A DNA stretch of 29,914 bases from IMG/VR virus record IMGVR_UViG_3300030451_000879, positions 1 to 29,914 of that record; one strand, 5' to 3'. This DNA is from a virus. Below the pieces are notes generated by a model. The model saw only the letters and a program-made list of their open reading frames with translations, was not told the DNA's origin and ran no database searches. Made by a program: the position numbers and the translations under genes. Shown piece by piece: positions 8,744 through 16,784 of this stretch (position 1 is the first letter of the stretch; each line of letters opens with the position of its first letter).

Positions 8744-8971
8744 TCAAAAATTTCCTCCATCGGTCAATTCCAATGGAGTAACATCTGCGTCAGCCACATA
8801 GGAATCTACAGAAGCTTTATACCTAACTATACTCCCATCTACTCTATTTGTATCTATTAAATCTAAACCTTTTGCACCTTGAGCACCTGGAATGGCTACA
8901 GTAACTACTTTTGTTTTGGAATTAACCGTAATTTTTTTCTCAGGAGAATTAACTGTTATTTTTTTATTCAT
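8744..8971 (-). CDS. Small fibre-cluster protein, 75 aa, function unknown
   Basis: Starts with a short internal duplication, 'KKITVNSPEKKITVNSKTK', followed by 'VAIPGAQGAKG', a brief collagen-like stretch often found at phage fibre hinges. The C-terminal half (VDGSIVRYKASVDSYVADAD) is beta-like and ends 'LELTDGGNF'. Its ATG overlaps the stop of the upstream beta-domain gene as ATGA, so the two are translationally coupled. It may be a short fibre, an adaptor for the 362-residue fibre, or a virion protein of another kind. I recognise no enzyme motif. Confidence 0.65.
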   Translation of the reverse strand: MNKKITVNSPEKKITVNSKTKVVTVAIPGAQGAKGLDLIDTNRVDGSIVRYKASVDSYVADADVTPLELTDGGNF

Positions 8972-9318
8972 CTAGTGTACCCCTGTAATACCTTTATTTT
9001 ACCTTTAACATAAGTTTCTTTTTCCCCTGTTCCGTTTGTTACAACAATGTCATAATACAATTCGTCTGGAAAGTTTACAGTTTGATCATCAGTTAAAGAC
9101 AATTTGAATTTGCCATTGGCTCTATCTACAAACGCAACGACAAAATCAGCAAATTTATAATCCCTCTCCTCGTCCCAAGCTTGAGATGCAATAGAAAAAC
9201 CAGATAAATCCATTGCAGTATAGCTTCCGTCAGATTGTTCATTTTCAAGATGATATTCTTGAACCCAATCAGTAGCTCTATAAATTTCTAAATTTTGCAA
9301 AGCTGGAGGTGAGGACAT
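8968..9318 (-). CDS. BppU-like beta-domain baseplate/fibre protein, 116 aa
   Basis: One compact beta domain: 'NLEIYRATDWVQEYHLENEQ' at the start, a central 'MDLSGFSIASQAW', 'GKFKLSLTDDQTVNFPDELY' and 'YDIVVTNGTGEKETYVKGKI'. This pattern (an early hydrophobic strand, a polarisation strand, then 'Y.Y.I....G....+.G.I.V..') matches the Ig-like N-terminal domain of phage baseplate upper proteins and related small marine phage proteins. It sits between a coiled-coil protein and a fibre-hinge protein, which suggests a structural adaptor that docks fibres to the tail tip. Assignment is by fold-like pattern only. Confidence 0.65.
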   Translation of the reverse strand: MSSPPALQNLEIYRATDWVQEYHLENEQSDGSYTAMDLSGFSIASQAWDEERDYKFADFVVAFVDRANGKFKLSLTDDQTVNFPDELYYDIVVTNGTGEKETYVKGKIKVLQGYTR

Positions 9319-9322
9319 TTTG

Positions 9323-9514
9323 TTATGTTACAGGTGCTTCATTAGGAGCATCTTCTGTAGGAGGTTCAATTTTATTGTAAGCTAAAATTTCTCCATTTAA
9401 CCCATCAAGTTGTTTTTCAATTGATCGACACTCAGCTTGCAACTGATTCCACTTTTCTACAAGTTCTTTGCCTTTTGATTGGGCTTCTGTTCTTAGTTCT
9501 GCAATAGATGACAT
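9323..9514 (-). CDS. Small coiled-coil protein, 63 aa
   Basis: Residues 1-48 form a single amphipathic helix with heptad-like spacing (AELRTEAQSKGKELVEKWNQ, then ECRSIEKQLDGLNGEILA). A short acidic, Pro-rich tail follows. This could be a coiled-coil trimerisation module or a fibre-assembly chaperone. It is the first gene after a 61-base AT-rich gap that holds a candidate promoter. No named family is assigned. Confidence 0.65.
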   Translation of the reverse strand: MSSIAELRTEAQSKGKELVEKWNQLQAECRSIEKQLDGLNGEILAYNKIEPPTEDAPNEAPVT

Positions 9515-9540
9515 GAATAAAAATAAATATATTTAAGCTT

Positions 9541-9568
9541 ATTATATACCTAATTATTTAGATTTCCA
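9541..9568 (-). promoter_or_regulatory. Candidate sigma70-type promoter for the left fibre genes
   Basis: On the minus strand, TGGAAA (4 of 6 matches to TTGACA) at 9563-9568 is followed by 16 bases and a perfect TATAAT at 9541-9546. It lies in the 61-base gap between the collar fibre and the coiled-coil gene. AT-rich DNA yields such matches by chance, so confidence is limited. Confidence 0.35.
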
Positions 9569-9575
9569 TTCTTTT

Positions 9576-10745
9576 TTACGTTTTAATTATATAAATCATT
9601 GCTACGTTATGTGGTCTTGATTCGTTATGACCATTGCTGTTTAAACTTAGTGACAAAGTTGAAGTAATTAAATGTCCAATGTTTCCAGAATTTTTTACCG
9701 CATTATTAGCAGCGACCAAACCACTATCATTATTTGCATAACCTACGTTGTAACTTTGACCAGAACCCAAAGTAATATTAACAGCACCATTATGCTGGTT
9801 TAAACGTATAGGTCTTATATTATGAGCATGATTTCCACCACTATTAGAAATGCTTGAACTTGCGACTGTATGAGTATGAGATAAATTAGCAGTATCTTGT
9901 GTAGAACCTCTTACCCGATTGGTGTCTTTATTTCTACCATGATCCCAACCTCGTATAAACTCACCTCTTAAATCAGGCAAGAAAAACTCCCCAGATGGGG
10001 GTGTTTGACCTTTGTTATATGTATTACCACATACAGCAGCTAAATCAGAATAGGTTGAACTAGAAACATGATCTCCATCGCACTCTAAATAACCACCAGG
10101 TATATCTGTCTCAGCACCAGCAAAAGGAAAAATTGTACCTGTTGGCACACCTTGTACTGCTTGAAACGATAAAACTCCATTTCCATTTGTAGTAAGCACC
10201 TCGTCAGCATTTCCATCATCTGAAGGGAGAGTTAAAGTAACATCAGAAGTTAAAGCTGGAGCCTGTAAACTTACGACATTAGAATTACCGCTATCTCTAA
10301 ATTCTAATTTTTTGCCATCTTTTATTTCAATACCTGTTGTTTCTACATAAGCAATATCCTCTCCACCACAAGACAAACCTATTGTGTCTGAGGCTGGTTT
10401 ATATAAACCTGTATTAGCATCATTTACTTGTATAGAGGGAGATGCTTTTGTACCAGCAGATGATTGCACATTACCTGTAAAAGTACCACCTGTTTTAGGT
10501 ATCATACCTAAATTTGTTTCAAGATTTCCTAGAGTAATAAATGCTGCATTATCAGTATCACCTTTAATTTTTAAAACATCTACAGTACCAGAAGTGTCAA
10601 TCCAAGTTTGATGTGCTTTTGCTACTGAAGGTGCAGAATCTCCAGAATTATTAGATTGCAAAGCTAATATGTTTTCATTCATATCAGCTAAAACATTAGC
10701 TCCTGTATCATTAGGTATTGGTAAATTTCCTGATGAAACTTGCAT
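9576..10745 (-). CDS. Tail fibre with collar domain, 389 aa
   Basis: The N-terminal 100 residues contain 'HQTWIDTSGTVDVLKIK' and 'MIPKTGGTFTGNV', fibre elements frequent in marine phages. A beta stalk follows ('TLTLPSDDGNADEVLTT'). From about residue 200, 'GTIFPFAG....PGGYLECDG', 'YNKGQTPPSGEFFLPDLRGE' and 'FIRGWDHG' define a phage tail collar domain as in T4 gp12 and many fibres. The last 100 residues carry HxH pairs (SHTHT, GNHAHN) and end 'RPHNVAMIYIIK', matching metal-binding fibre tips where His pairs coordinate iron along the trimer axis. Its ATG overlaps the gpJ stop by one base. The Asn/Gly-rich insert between the HxH motifs is the likely variable receptor-binding part. Confidence 0.85.
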   Translation of the reverse strand: MQVSSGNLPIPNDTGANVLADMNENILALQSNNSGDSAPSVAKAHQTWIDTSGTVDVLKIKGDTDNAAFITLGNLETNLGMIPKTGGTFTGNVQSSAGTKASPSIQVNDANTGLYKPASDTIGLSCGGEDIAYVETTGIEIKDGKKLEFRDSGNSNVVSLQAPALTSDVTLTLPSDDGNADEVLTTNGNGVLSFQAVQGVPTGTIFPFAGAETDIPGGYLECDGDHVSSSTYSDLAAVCGNTYNKGQTPPSGEFFLPDLRGEFIRGWDHGRNKDTNRVRGSTQDTANLSHTHTVASSSISNSGGNHAHNIRPIRLNQHNGAVNITLGSGQSYNVGYANNDSGLVAANNAVKNSGNIGHLITSTLSLSLNSNGHNESRPHNVAMIYIIKT

Positions 10746-13700
10746 TAAACTGATTTCCCGAATCCTATTGCCGTAAAAGTAAAAGCTTTTGCTATACGAC
10801 TGTTATTACCATCATATATCGAAATGCTAAAACTGGAAGAGGAACTTGAAGTTATTTTATAATACTCACCAGTGCTTGCAGCACTAAAGGTTACTCCAAT
10901 AATAGGAGTACTTACAAAATTATTTGCAAAATTTACTGTTAAATCTGCATTAGCTAAAGTTGTACCACTTCCATTAATAGTTCTTCTTGTCATTTGAGAT
11001 ATAATTTTTAGGCCATAAACTGCTAATTGTGCAGTATTATCATTAGTTTCTAATTCTGCTTTAAATTCATATGCCCTTGCTTTAAATTCTGCGTTATTAA
11101 ATGGCCTCCATGTTGAATAACTACAAGAAGGACTATTCTCATCAGAGACAAAGCTTGGATCATTAGGATTTTGCTGTGTTGTTCTTACATATAATTGAAC
11201 ATTATTATTTTCTGGAGTGTCACCAACAAAAGATGGTAAAGCAGCAATACCTGTAGTATTTAAAGGTGCTAATGGGTCAAAATCTAATCCAAGCGTATTC
11301 ATTGTTGGAGCAGTTGGGAAAAAAGATCTTGATTTAATTTCTGACTTTAGTTTTACACTAAATACGGCTGTCAAATCTATAGGATTATTTGCAAAATAAT
11401 AAGTACCACTTGTATGTAAAACACTTCCATTTGATTTCAAGACAAGCTCACCATTAACAACTTCAAGGTTTGAAGTATTAGGATTAGGTAAACCAGCAAA
11501 CGTATTGTTTTCCGTCTGCGTATTTATATCAATAAGATCTTCTAAATCAGGTTCATCAAACTCTACTAATGCTGCATTAACACTCTGCCTACCACCAGAG
11601 TCAATAAACTTAGCAGAATATGTACCTTCTTTTAAATCAACATAAGCTTCTTTTGCAGTACCAGTAACATCCTCATGTATTGAGTTACTATTCGCCCAAG
11701 TCACACCTGATAGCAAAGGAGAATGCCTTAACCTAACTAGCCCCCCTACGACCACATCAAGTTCTGTACTTTGCGTCCATTGCAATCTTGCAAGTCCATT
11801 AGTAGGAATCATTGTAAGATTTTGTACTTGACCTGGAGCAGCAGTCTTTCCAGCTAAATTTACTTCGTGTAATGCAATACCACTTGATTTACCTAGATAG
11901 TTAACTGCTTGTACTTGTACTTGTAATCGCCCTGCTCTTAACGCTCCAAAGTTACCACCTTGACGTAAAGTCACTGAAGTTGCAGCGGTTGATATTGTAG
12001 CCCAGTTATCATTGTCAACTCTATATGTAACTAAAAACTCAGTTACTCTACGTTTGTTATGTTGCCATGAAATATCACATCCAACAAAAACACCTTGACC
12101 ATCAGAATACAAAAATTCATTATCTGAAAAGTTAGTTGGTTTATCAGGTATTGTGGTTAAATCAGTTACTGGACGTACTGTTATAGGCTCTCCTAAATCA
12201 ACAGCGTTATATAAACTATTGTTGTATTTTAAAGCTACAACCTTGAAAGTAACTCCATCGTCTTTTACATCTATTACTCTATATTGTTGTGCTGGAACTC
12301 CACTATTTTCTAGTAAGTAAACAGTTTGTGCTGCTGGTGCTTCACTAAAACTTTGTCCAGCAGCTAAATTAATAGTTCTATTTGAATAATCAATAGTACT
12401 AACTGTTTTTTTCTCTAAAAGACCAGTAGATAAAATTACTGATATTGTAAAATTACTTCCAGATTGATTAATATCACTACTATTATCAATTTTTATTGCT
12501 GTAGTTGTACTTCCACTTGATACAAAACCTGTGTGTCTATAACCTGTTTTATGTTTATCTGCTATATCAATAACCATACCAGGCATTAGAATCATGCCGC
12601 TATTTATAGGCACGGAAAATGATACTGTTTCCGTGGCAAATTGTTCTGTTTTTAAAGTCCATAACCCTAACCTATGAGCTTGACCTTGTGAATATGTACC
12701 TATACTTTTTATTTGCTTATTAATAATTCCATATTTACTAACAGAATCTACATCTTCAATATATTCAAAATCTACTTCTCCAAGTTTTTGATAATCTTGG
12801 TAAGCAACAGTTACTGTTGTATGTCTTGATTGTTGTGAAGTACCAGTATATTCAAAAAAACCTTCTACAACCGTTGCATTTCCAATTAAATATCTACTTG
12901 TTTCTGGTTTGTCTTGAAATAAGCTAAATATTCCAGCACCGTAAAAACTTTGACCCCTAAAAATACTAGTAAAATCTTTTATTGCATCATGTATTTGTTT
13001 TCTAGTATTAATCAGTATATTCACTAACATTCTTGGTTCTTGTCCAGTTCCACCTTTTTGGTCAGGGACTAATTCATTGCAATATTGTGATATGGCAAAA
13101 AATTCAAATTTTTGTAAAGTGTTTGGATTTACAGAACATCCGTACCTAGTGTTTGTTAATAAGTTGTAAAAACACCAGGCTGGATCTGCACACCATGTTG
13201 CAGTACCAAACGTACCATCCCAAACACCTGTATATGTAACTCTGCCTATATAACCAATACCATCCGTTATAGTTTCTGTTGCTCCTGTAGCTACTACATA
13301 TCTCTGAGTTTCTGAAATGTCTACTTTTGCATTATTTGGCAATTGTACTTTTATACCTCTAATTAAATATTTTCTTCTTGGAATACTAGAAAACTGTCTT
13401 GAATCAAAACGTAAAAATGCTAATGCACTATTTGGATAACGTAATTTAGAATCTATTATTTCAGTTGCACCACCTACAAATGTTTTACTAAAAAACTTTT
13501 CAGTACCTCCTGTAGGGTCATCACGGCTAATTCTTACGACTCTTATCTGGGCTTGATTACTAAAACTAGAAAGGCTAAACACATAATCTTTTTTATATTG
13601 AGTAGAAGTCTTACCTTTTATTTCTGTCCAATATCCATTGTTTTCATCATGATTTGCATTTCTTGAAAATACAGAATTGTTATAACCAGCACCATCATAA

Positions 13701-14206
13701 TTAACTTGTATATTGAATTTTACTGCGTAACCAACAATGTCTCCATCATCTTCAACCCTACGCAAATTAGGAATCATCATTGTTACCCTAACCCTATTTA
13801 CATTGGTATTAGTAACTGTGAAAACAAATGCATTATTCTCATTAGAAGTATACGGATTATTCCCTGCTGTAATTTCTACATTATTAATATCAGTTCTTTC
13901 AGTACCTAATTCGCTTGTAGGTATGTAGTTTTGTGTTTGAGTACCTTTTCTAAATGCACTTGTAAAACCATTAAAATTATTAGTTCCATCTGGATTTTGT
14001 ATTCGAGTTCCGTTAAGAAAAATAGATTGTAAACCCCCACTGTTTATATCACCTGTATCTAATCCTTCTATCTCTCCCTCGGAAAGCAAATCAATTACTT
14101 GACCAAATTGAATACTAGATAAAGAATCATCAGCTTCAACAGGAGTATGTTGATTGCCACCTTTACCACTACCACTACCTCTTAAATACTGTTTATATTC
14201 TTTCAT
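10745..14206 (-). CDS. J: Central tail fibre/host specificity protein, gpJ-like, 1153 aa
   Basis: Length (1153) is close to lambda gpJ (1132), and the gene directly follows gpK and gpI homologues as in lambda. The N-terminus 'GSGSGKGGNQHTPVEADDSL' then 'LLSEGEIEGL' is the classic gpJ start: a Gly/Lys-rich lead, then the 'SEGEIEGL' motif. The middle contains tail-hub segments (SQGQAHRLGLWTLKTEQFAT, SFSVPINSGMILMPGMVIDI). Roughly residues 680-890 are fibronectin-III-like domains (AAPGQVQNLTMIPTNGLARL). The C-terminal 250 residues are unlike lambda and include 'ANADLTVNFANNFVSTPIIG', as expected for a receptor-binding end. It forms the tail tip that contacts the host surface. Confidence 0.92.
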   Translation of the reverse strand: MKEYKQYLRGSGSGKGGNQHTPVEADDSLSSIQFGQVIDLLSEGEIEGLDTGDINSGGLQSIFLNGTRIQNPDGTNNFNGFTSAFRKGTQTQNYIPTSELGTERTDINNVEITAGNNPYTSNENNAFVFTVTNTNVNRVRVTMMIPNLRRVEDDGDIVGYAVKFNIQVNYDGAGYNNSVFSRNANHDENNGYWTEIKGKTSTQYKKDYVFSLSSFSNQAQIRVVRISRDDPTGGTEKFFSKTFVGGATEIIDSKLRYPNSALAFLRFDSRQFSSIPRRKYLIRGIKVQLPNNAKVDISETQRYVVATGATETITDGIGYIGRVTYTGVWDGTFGTATWCADPAWCFYNLLTNTRYGCSVNPNTLQKFEFFAISQYCNELVPDQKGGTGQEPRMLVNILINTRKQIHDAIKDFTSIFRGQSFYGAGIFSLFQDKPETSRYLIGNATVVEGFFEYTGTSQQSRHTTVTVAYQDYQKLGEVDFEYIEDVDSVSKYGIINKQIKSIGTYSQGQAHRLGLWTLKTEQFATETVSFSVPINSGMILMPGMVIDIADKHKTGYRHTGFVSSGSTTTAIKIDNSSDINQSGSNFTISVILSTGLLEKKTVSTIDYSNRTINLAAGQSFSEAPAAQTVYLLENSGVPAQQYRVIDVKDDGVTFKVVALKYNNSLYNAVDLGEPITVRPVTDLTTIPDKPTNFSDNEFLYSDGQGVFVGCDISWQHNKRRVTEFLVTYRVDNDNWATISTAATSVTLRQGGNFGALRAGRLQVQVQAVNYLGKSSGIALHEVNLAGKTAAPGQVQNLTMIPTNGLARLQWTQSTELDVVVGGLVRLRHSPLLSGVTWANSNSIHEDVTGTAKEAYVDLKEGTYSAKFIDSGGRQSVNAALVEFDEPDLEDLIDINTQTENNTFAGLPNPNTSNLEVVNGELVLKSNGSVLHTSGTYYFANNPIDLTAVFSVKLKSEIKSRSFFPTAPTMNTLGLDFDPLAPLNTTGIAALPSFVGDTPENNNVQLYVRTTQQNPNDPSFVSDENSPSCSYSTWRPFNNAEFKARAYEFKAELETNDNTAQLAVYGLKIISQMTRRTINGSGTTLANADLTVNFANNFVSTPIIGVTFSAASTGEYYKITSSSSSSFSISIYDGNNSRIAKAFTFTAIGFGKSV

Positions 14207-14823
14207 TAAATTGCCACCTCATCTGTATCAAGACCTGTTGAAATTATGACACTTCCAACAAAAGCACGACCATAACAAATTGGAATTGGAGTGCCCTGGT
14301 TATCAACATTAGAAAGCCCTGACAAGGCACTACTTTCTAATAAATTTGGTTCAGTTGGTAACTCTGGTTGTGGAGATAACATTTCAGCAGCACCTGATAG
14401 CATCAGCAAACCTCCAAATTGTTTTAAAGCAGTAGCAACATTGATTGCATTTTTAGTTAAACCAAAAGTCCCAATAAACGAATTTGCTCCAACACCTAAA
14501 GCTCCTAACCCAAACAATGCAGCACCCATTAAAAACCTTCCAAAACCACGACCAGCACCTTGTACTACTGGACGGATACTAAATACATCTTTATAACTCC
14601 AAGGATTTAATAAGTCTTTTATATTATCTTCTTGTATAATTTCCTTCCCAAGTTTTACGTCATAAACAATTCCATTTTTTTCAGAATCAATCAAAAACTT
14701 ATCTAAACCTTTGAAATTTGCACACAAAGCTTGTATTGCTTCTGCTGGAGTTGATACATCAAAGTTAAAAACTCCTTGTCCTACATATTTTTTTAATGCA
14801 CCATAAACCTTAACAGTTTTCAT
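14206..14823 (-). CDS. I: Tail tip assembly protein, gpI-like, 205 aa
   Basis: Residues 1-85 look like a ubiquitin/beta-grasp fold (MKTVKVYGALKKYVGQGVF to 'FSIRPVVQGAGRG'), the hallmark of lambda gpI relatives. Residues 88-150 are Gly/Ala-rich and hydrophobic (FGRFLMGAALFGLGALGVGA), followed by a Pro-rich hinge and a conserved end 'GTPIPICYGRAFVGS'. The gene overlaps gpK by 14 bases and gpJ by one base (TAATG), the lambda arrangement. It is needed for assembly of the tail tip. The 'P.CYG+..VGS' C-terminus matches the region seen in gpI of many siphophages. Confidence 0.88.
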   Translation of the reverse strand: MKTVKVYGALKKYVGQGVFNFDVSTPAEAIQALCANFKGLDKFLIDSEKNGIVYDVKLGKEIIQEDNIKDLLNPWSYKDVFSIRPVVQGAGRGFGRFLMGAALFGLGALGVGANSFIGTFGLTKNAINVATALKQFGGLLMLSGAAEMLSPQPELPTEPNLLESSALSGLSNVDNQGTPIPICYGRAFVGSVIISTGLDTDEVAI

Positions 14824-15541
14824 GTTTTAACACCTTTGATGTATTAATTAAATAATAACCATCATATAGATCAATGCCTGATAATCTTCCTTGAACATGA
14901 TGTAAAATTTTATTATTATCTTCATTTTCTTTTCCAATATATATTGCTGCATGATTAGCTTTATTGCTTTCTAGATTTATTAAAATTACACACCCATAAC
15001 TTATATCTTTTAATGGTATTTCTTTAAAACCTTCTTTTCCAAAATTATCCATATACAAATTTTCATCACCATCCCACCATTTATCTCTTCTGTAATAGTC
15101 ATATAATTCAATATTAAATTCTCTTTTATAGAAATCTCGAACAAGACTATAACAATCTACAACTCCATGATTAAACTCTCTTCCTATATAACCTAATTCA
15201 AATCCACTTGGTTCATAATAACCCCACGTTTCTAATTTAGGATTAACAATATACCAAGGCAAATCACTTTTTTCGCAAGAAACTTTATCTGCTGGAGATG
15301 GATCTGGATGTGTCGTAGGGTGAGAATGAATCAGTCCAATAATAGGAGCTTTTTTCTCAGCTTCTTCATATGAATCAGGATCTAAAACAAAATGTTCATC
15401 TGGAGTTTGTGCAATGTTATTACATTTAAAATATCTTTGTTTACCTTTTATAACTTGTACTAACCCAACACTTTCTTTAGGATATTCATCTTTAGCATGA
15501 TCTAAAGCTTGTTTCTTTACTAAGTCTGTGAGTTCTAGCAT
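14810..15541 (-). CDS. K: Tail tip peptidase, gpK-like (JAMM plus NlpC/P60), 243 aa
   Basis: Two peptidase domains in the gpK order. The N-terminal domain has a perfect JAMM metal motif, HxH-x7-S-x2-D: H72, H74, S82, D85 in 'HSHPTTHPDPSPAD', with E23 (PKESVGL) as the usual upstream glutamate. The C-terminal domain has the NlpC/P60 cysteine C130 (VDCYSLVRDFY), H197 (NHAAIYIG) and a His pair at 214-215. The gene lies between gpL and gpI as in lambda and overlaps gpI by 14 bases. It probably acts at the tail tip, perhaps on peptidoglycan during entry or in tail-tip processing. All visible catalytic residues are intact. Confidence 0.93.
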   Translation of the reverse strand: MLELTDLVKKQALDHAKDEYPKESVGLVQVIKGKQRYFKCNNIAQTPDEHFVLDPDSYEEAEKKAPIIGLIHSHPTTHPDPSPADKVSCEKSDLPWYIVNPKLETWGYYEPSGFELGYIGREFNHGVVDCYSLVRDFYKREFNIELYDYYRRDKWWDGDENLYMDNFGKEGFKEIPLKDISYGCVILINLESNKANHAAIYIGKENEDNNKILHHVQGRLSGIDLYDGYYLINTSKVLKHENC

Positions 15542-16437
15542 TATTGTGATCTACCAGCAGTTGGAAAAGCTCCAAACGGTAATTGTGCATTTTCTCCAAA
15601 TCTTGCTTTACAACTTGTAAGTCTTTTCCCACAAACATCATCAGCAAGAGAACTAACACTATTATTATTCTTATCAAAATAATTACTACCTGTATAAGAA
15701 CACTCAGAACTTCTATAACCCCACTGACAACAATTACCAATTAATTGTCTTTTTGGAACTTGTGCATTAGGTCTATCTAATTCTGTACTTAACTCAAATG
15801 TAACTGTATTCATATTTTCTGAAGCTTTACGGTCAACTATCCAAATCTCATAAGGTAAAAATGCAGAACTATCTGCATCAGATTCACCATCTAAGAATTT
15901 TTTCATTGTTAATATTCTTCTTACTTGAGCACCACCTAAATCATTACCACTGTTAAAAGCGTTTACGTCATTTAATAACAAAGTTAATGTTTGTTCAATA
16001 TTAGCTACAGTTAAAGTAGGTCTTGGTGAAGCACCATTAGATTTGCGTTCAAAACCTGTAGCTTCTATAGGTATTCTGCTATAAGTTAACCCACCAAAAG
16101 TAACATTACCAGTACGATTTTCATTGCAACCATTATGCCATCTAATAGGAGTTGATGTATTATGTAAAGCCTGTACAGGATGCAATTCAAATAATTCAAT
16201 ATATGCTGACGGTTCTAATGTATTTGTTGAGCTAAATGTTGAACTGATAGCAGTCCAAACAACAGTATTATCAACAACTGTACCTCCTAATTTAGTAGGC
16301 CATTCTGGCTCAGAACTACCAGTTGTCCCTGCTGTTGTACATTTAAAATGAAACCCAGAATATTGTTTAGTCCCTGCCTGTACAATATTCCCTAAAGAAA
16401 TATTTGCATTAGCCCCCCAAGGAGAAGGAGATGTCAT
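15541..16437 (-). CDS. L: Minor tail protein gpL-like with Cys cluster, 298 aa
   Basis: Residues 75-290 match gpL: 'YIELFELHPVQALHNTSTPI', 'TYSRIPIEATGFERKSNGAS', 'GAQVRRILTMKKFLDG' and a C-terminal Cys set at 236, 237, 246, 269 and 276 (NCCQWGYRSSEC, VCGKRLTSC). Lambda gpL binds a 4Fe-4S cluster through C-terminal cysteines, so this protein probably does too. Residues 1-65 are an extra N-terminal module (YSGFHFKCTTAGTTGSSEPE) resembling small carbohydrate-binding-like repeats of phage tail proteins. The protein is longer than lambda gpL (232 aa) by about that module. It overlaps gpM by 4 bases (ATGA). Confidence 0.9.
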   Translation of the reverse strand: MTSPSPWGANANISLGNIVQAGTKQYSGFHFKCTTAGTTGSSEPEWPTKLGGTVVDNTVVWTAISSTFSSTNTLEPSAYIELFELHPVQALHNTSTPIRWHNGCNENRTGNVTFGGLTYSRIPIEATGFERKSNGASPRPTLTVANIEQTLTLLLNDVNAFNSGNDLGGAQVRRILTMKKFLDGESDADSSAFLPYEIWIVDRKASENMNTVTFELSTELDRPNAQVPKRQLIGNCCQWGYRSSECSYTGSNYFDKNNNSVSSLADDVCGKRLTSCKARFGENAQLPFGAFPTAGRSQ

Positions 16438-16784
16438 GGAAGTACAACCTCCTCAAATGTAGCTTTTATAGTTGCTAAATTTGAATAAGGCATAGTTTTA
16501 CTCCATGTTTTACATCTGTATTTAGATGTGTAAGATTCATTAGGTGGAGTCCATTCAAATGCTTCTGTTCCTTCTCTTGCATTTAAAAAGTTTTCTATAG
16601 TATCAGATTGTGCTTCAGTAATATTAGAAAAAGTTAAATCCCAAGTTTTTAAATCTTGATTTAACCCAAACTTAGCAGCTACAACATACCCATCTCCTAG
16701 TTGCACCTCTCTAAATTTTGGAGTTGATTTTTTTACAACACCATAATCAGGAGGGATATTAACTGAAGTATTCCAACTAGCCAT
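16434..16784 (-). CDS. M: Minor tail protein gpM-like, 116 aa
   Basis: Length (116) is close to lambda gpM (109). Family features are visible: 'PKFREVQLGDGYVVAAKFGL', 'TWDLTFSNI' and the 'EAFEWTPP......+Y.CKTW' segment near the C-terminus. It sits directly after the tape measure gene, overlapping it by 8 bases, and before gpL, the lambda order. It joins the tail initiator complex around the distal end of the tape measure. No unusual features were seen. Confidence 0.92.
   Translation of the reverse strand: MASWNTSVNIPPDYGVVKKSTPKFREVQLGDGYVVAAKFGLNQDLKTWDLTFSNITEAQSDTIENFLNAREGTEAFEWTPPNESYTSKYRCKTWSKTMPYSNLATIKATFEEVVLP

Noticed and set aside
9984-10002. Hairpin CCCC-ATCT-GGGG followed by TTTTT on the minus strand
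   Set aside because: It lies in the middle of the collar fibre gene and encodes the conserved 'TPPSGEFFLP' motif, so it is probably a by-product of coding. A four-pair stem is also weak.
9576-10745. Diversity-generating retroelement target in the fibre tip
   Set aside because: No reverse transcriptase, no matching template repeat and no adenine-substitution pattern was found in the window.
15492-15740. Minus-strand open frame of 82 residues overlapping gpL and gpK
   Set aside because: It is a shadow frame over the conserved Cys-rich end of gpL. Its Ile/Val-rich composition comes from reading that sequence out of frame.
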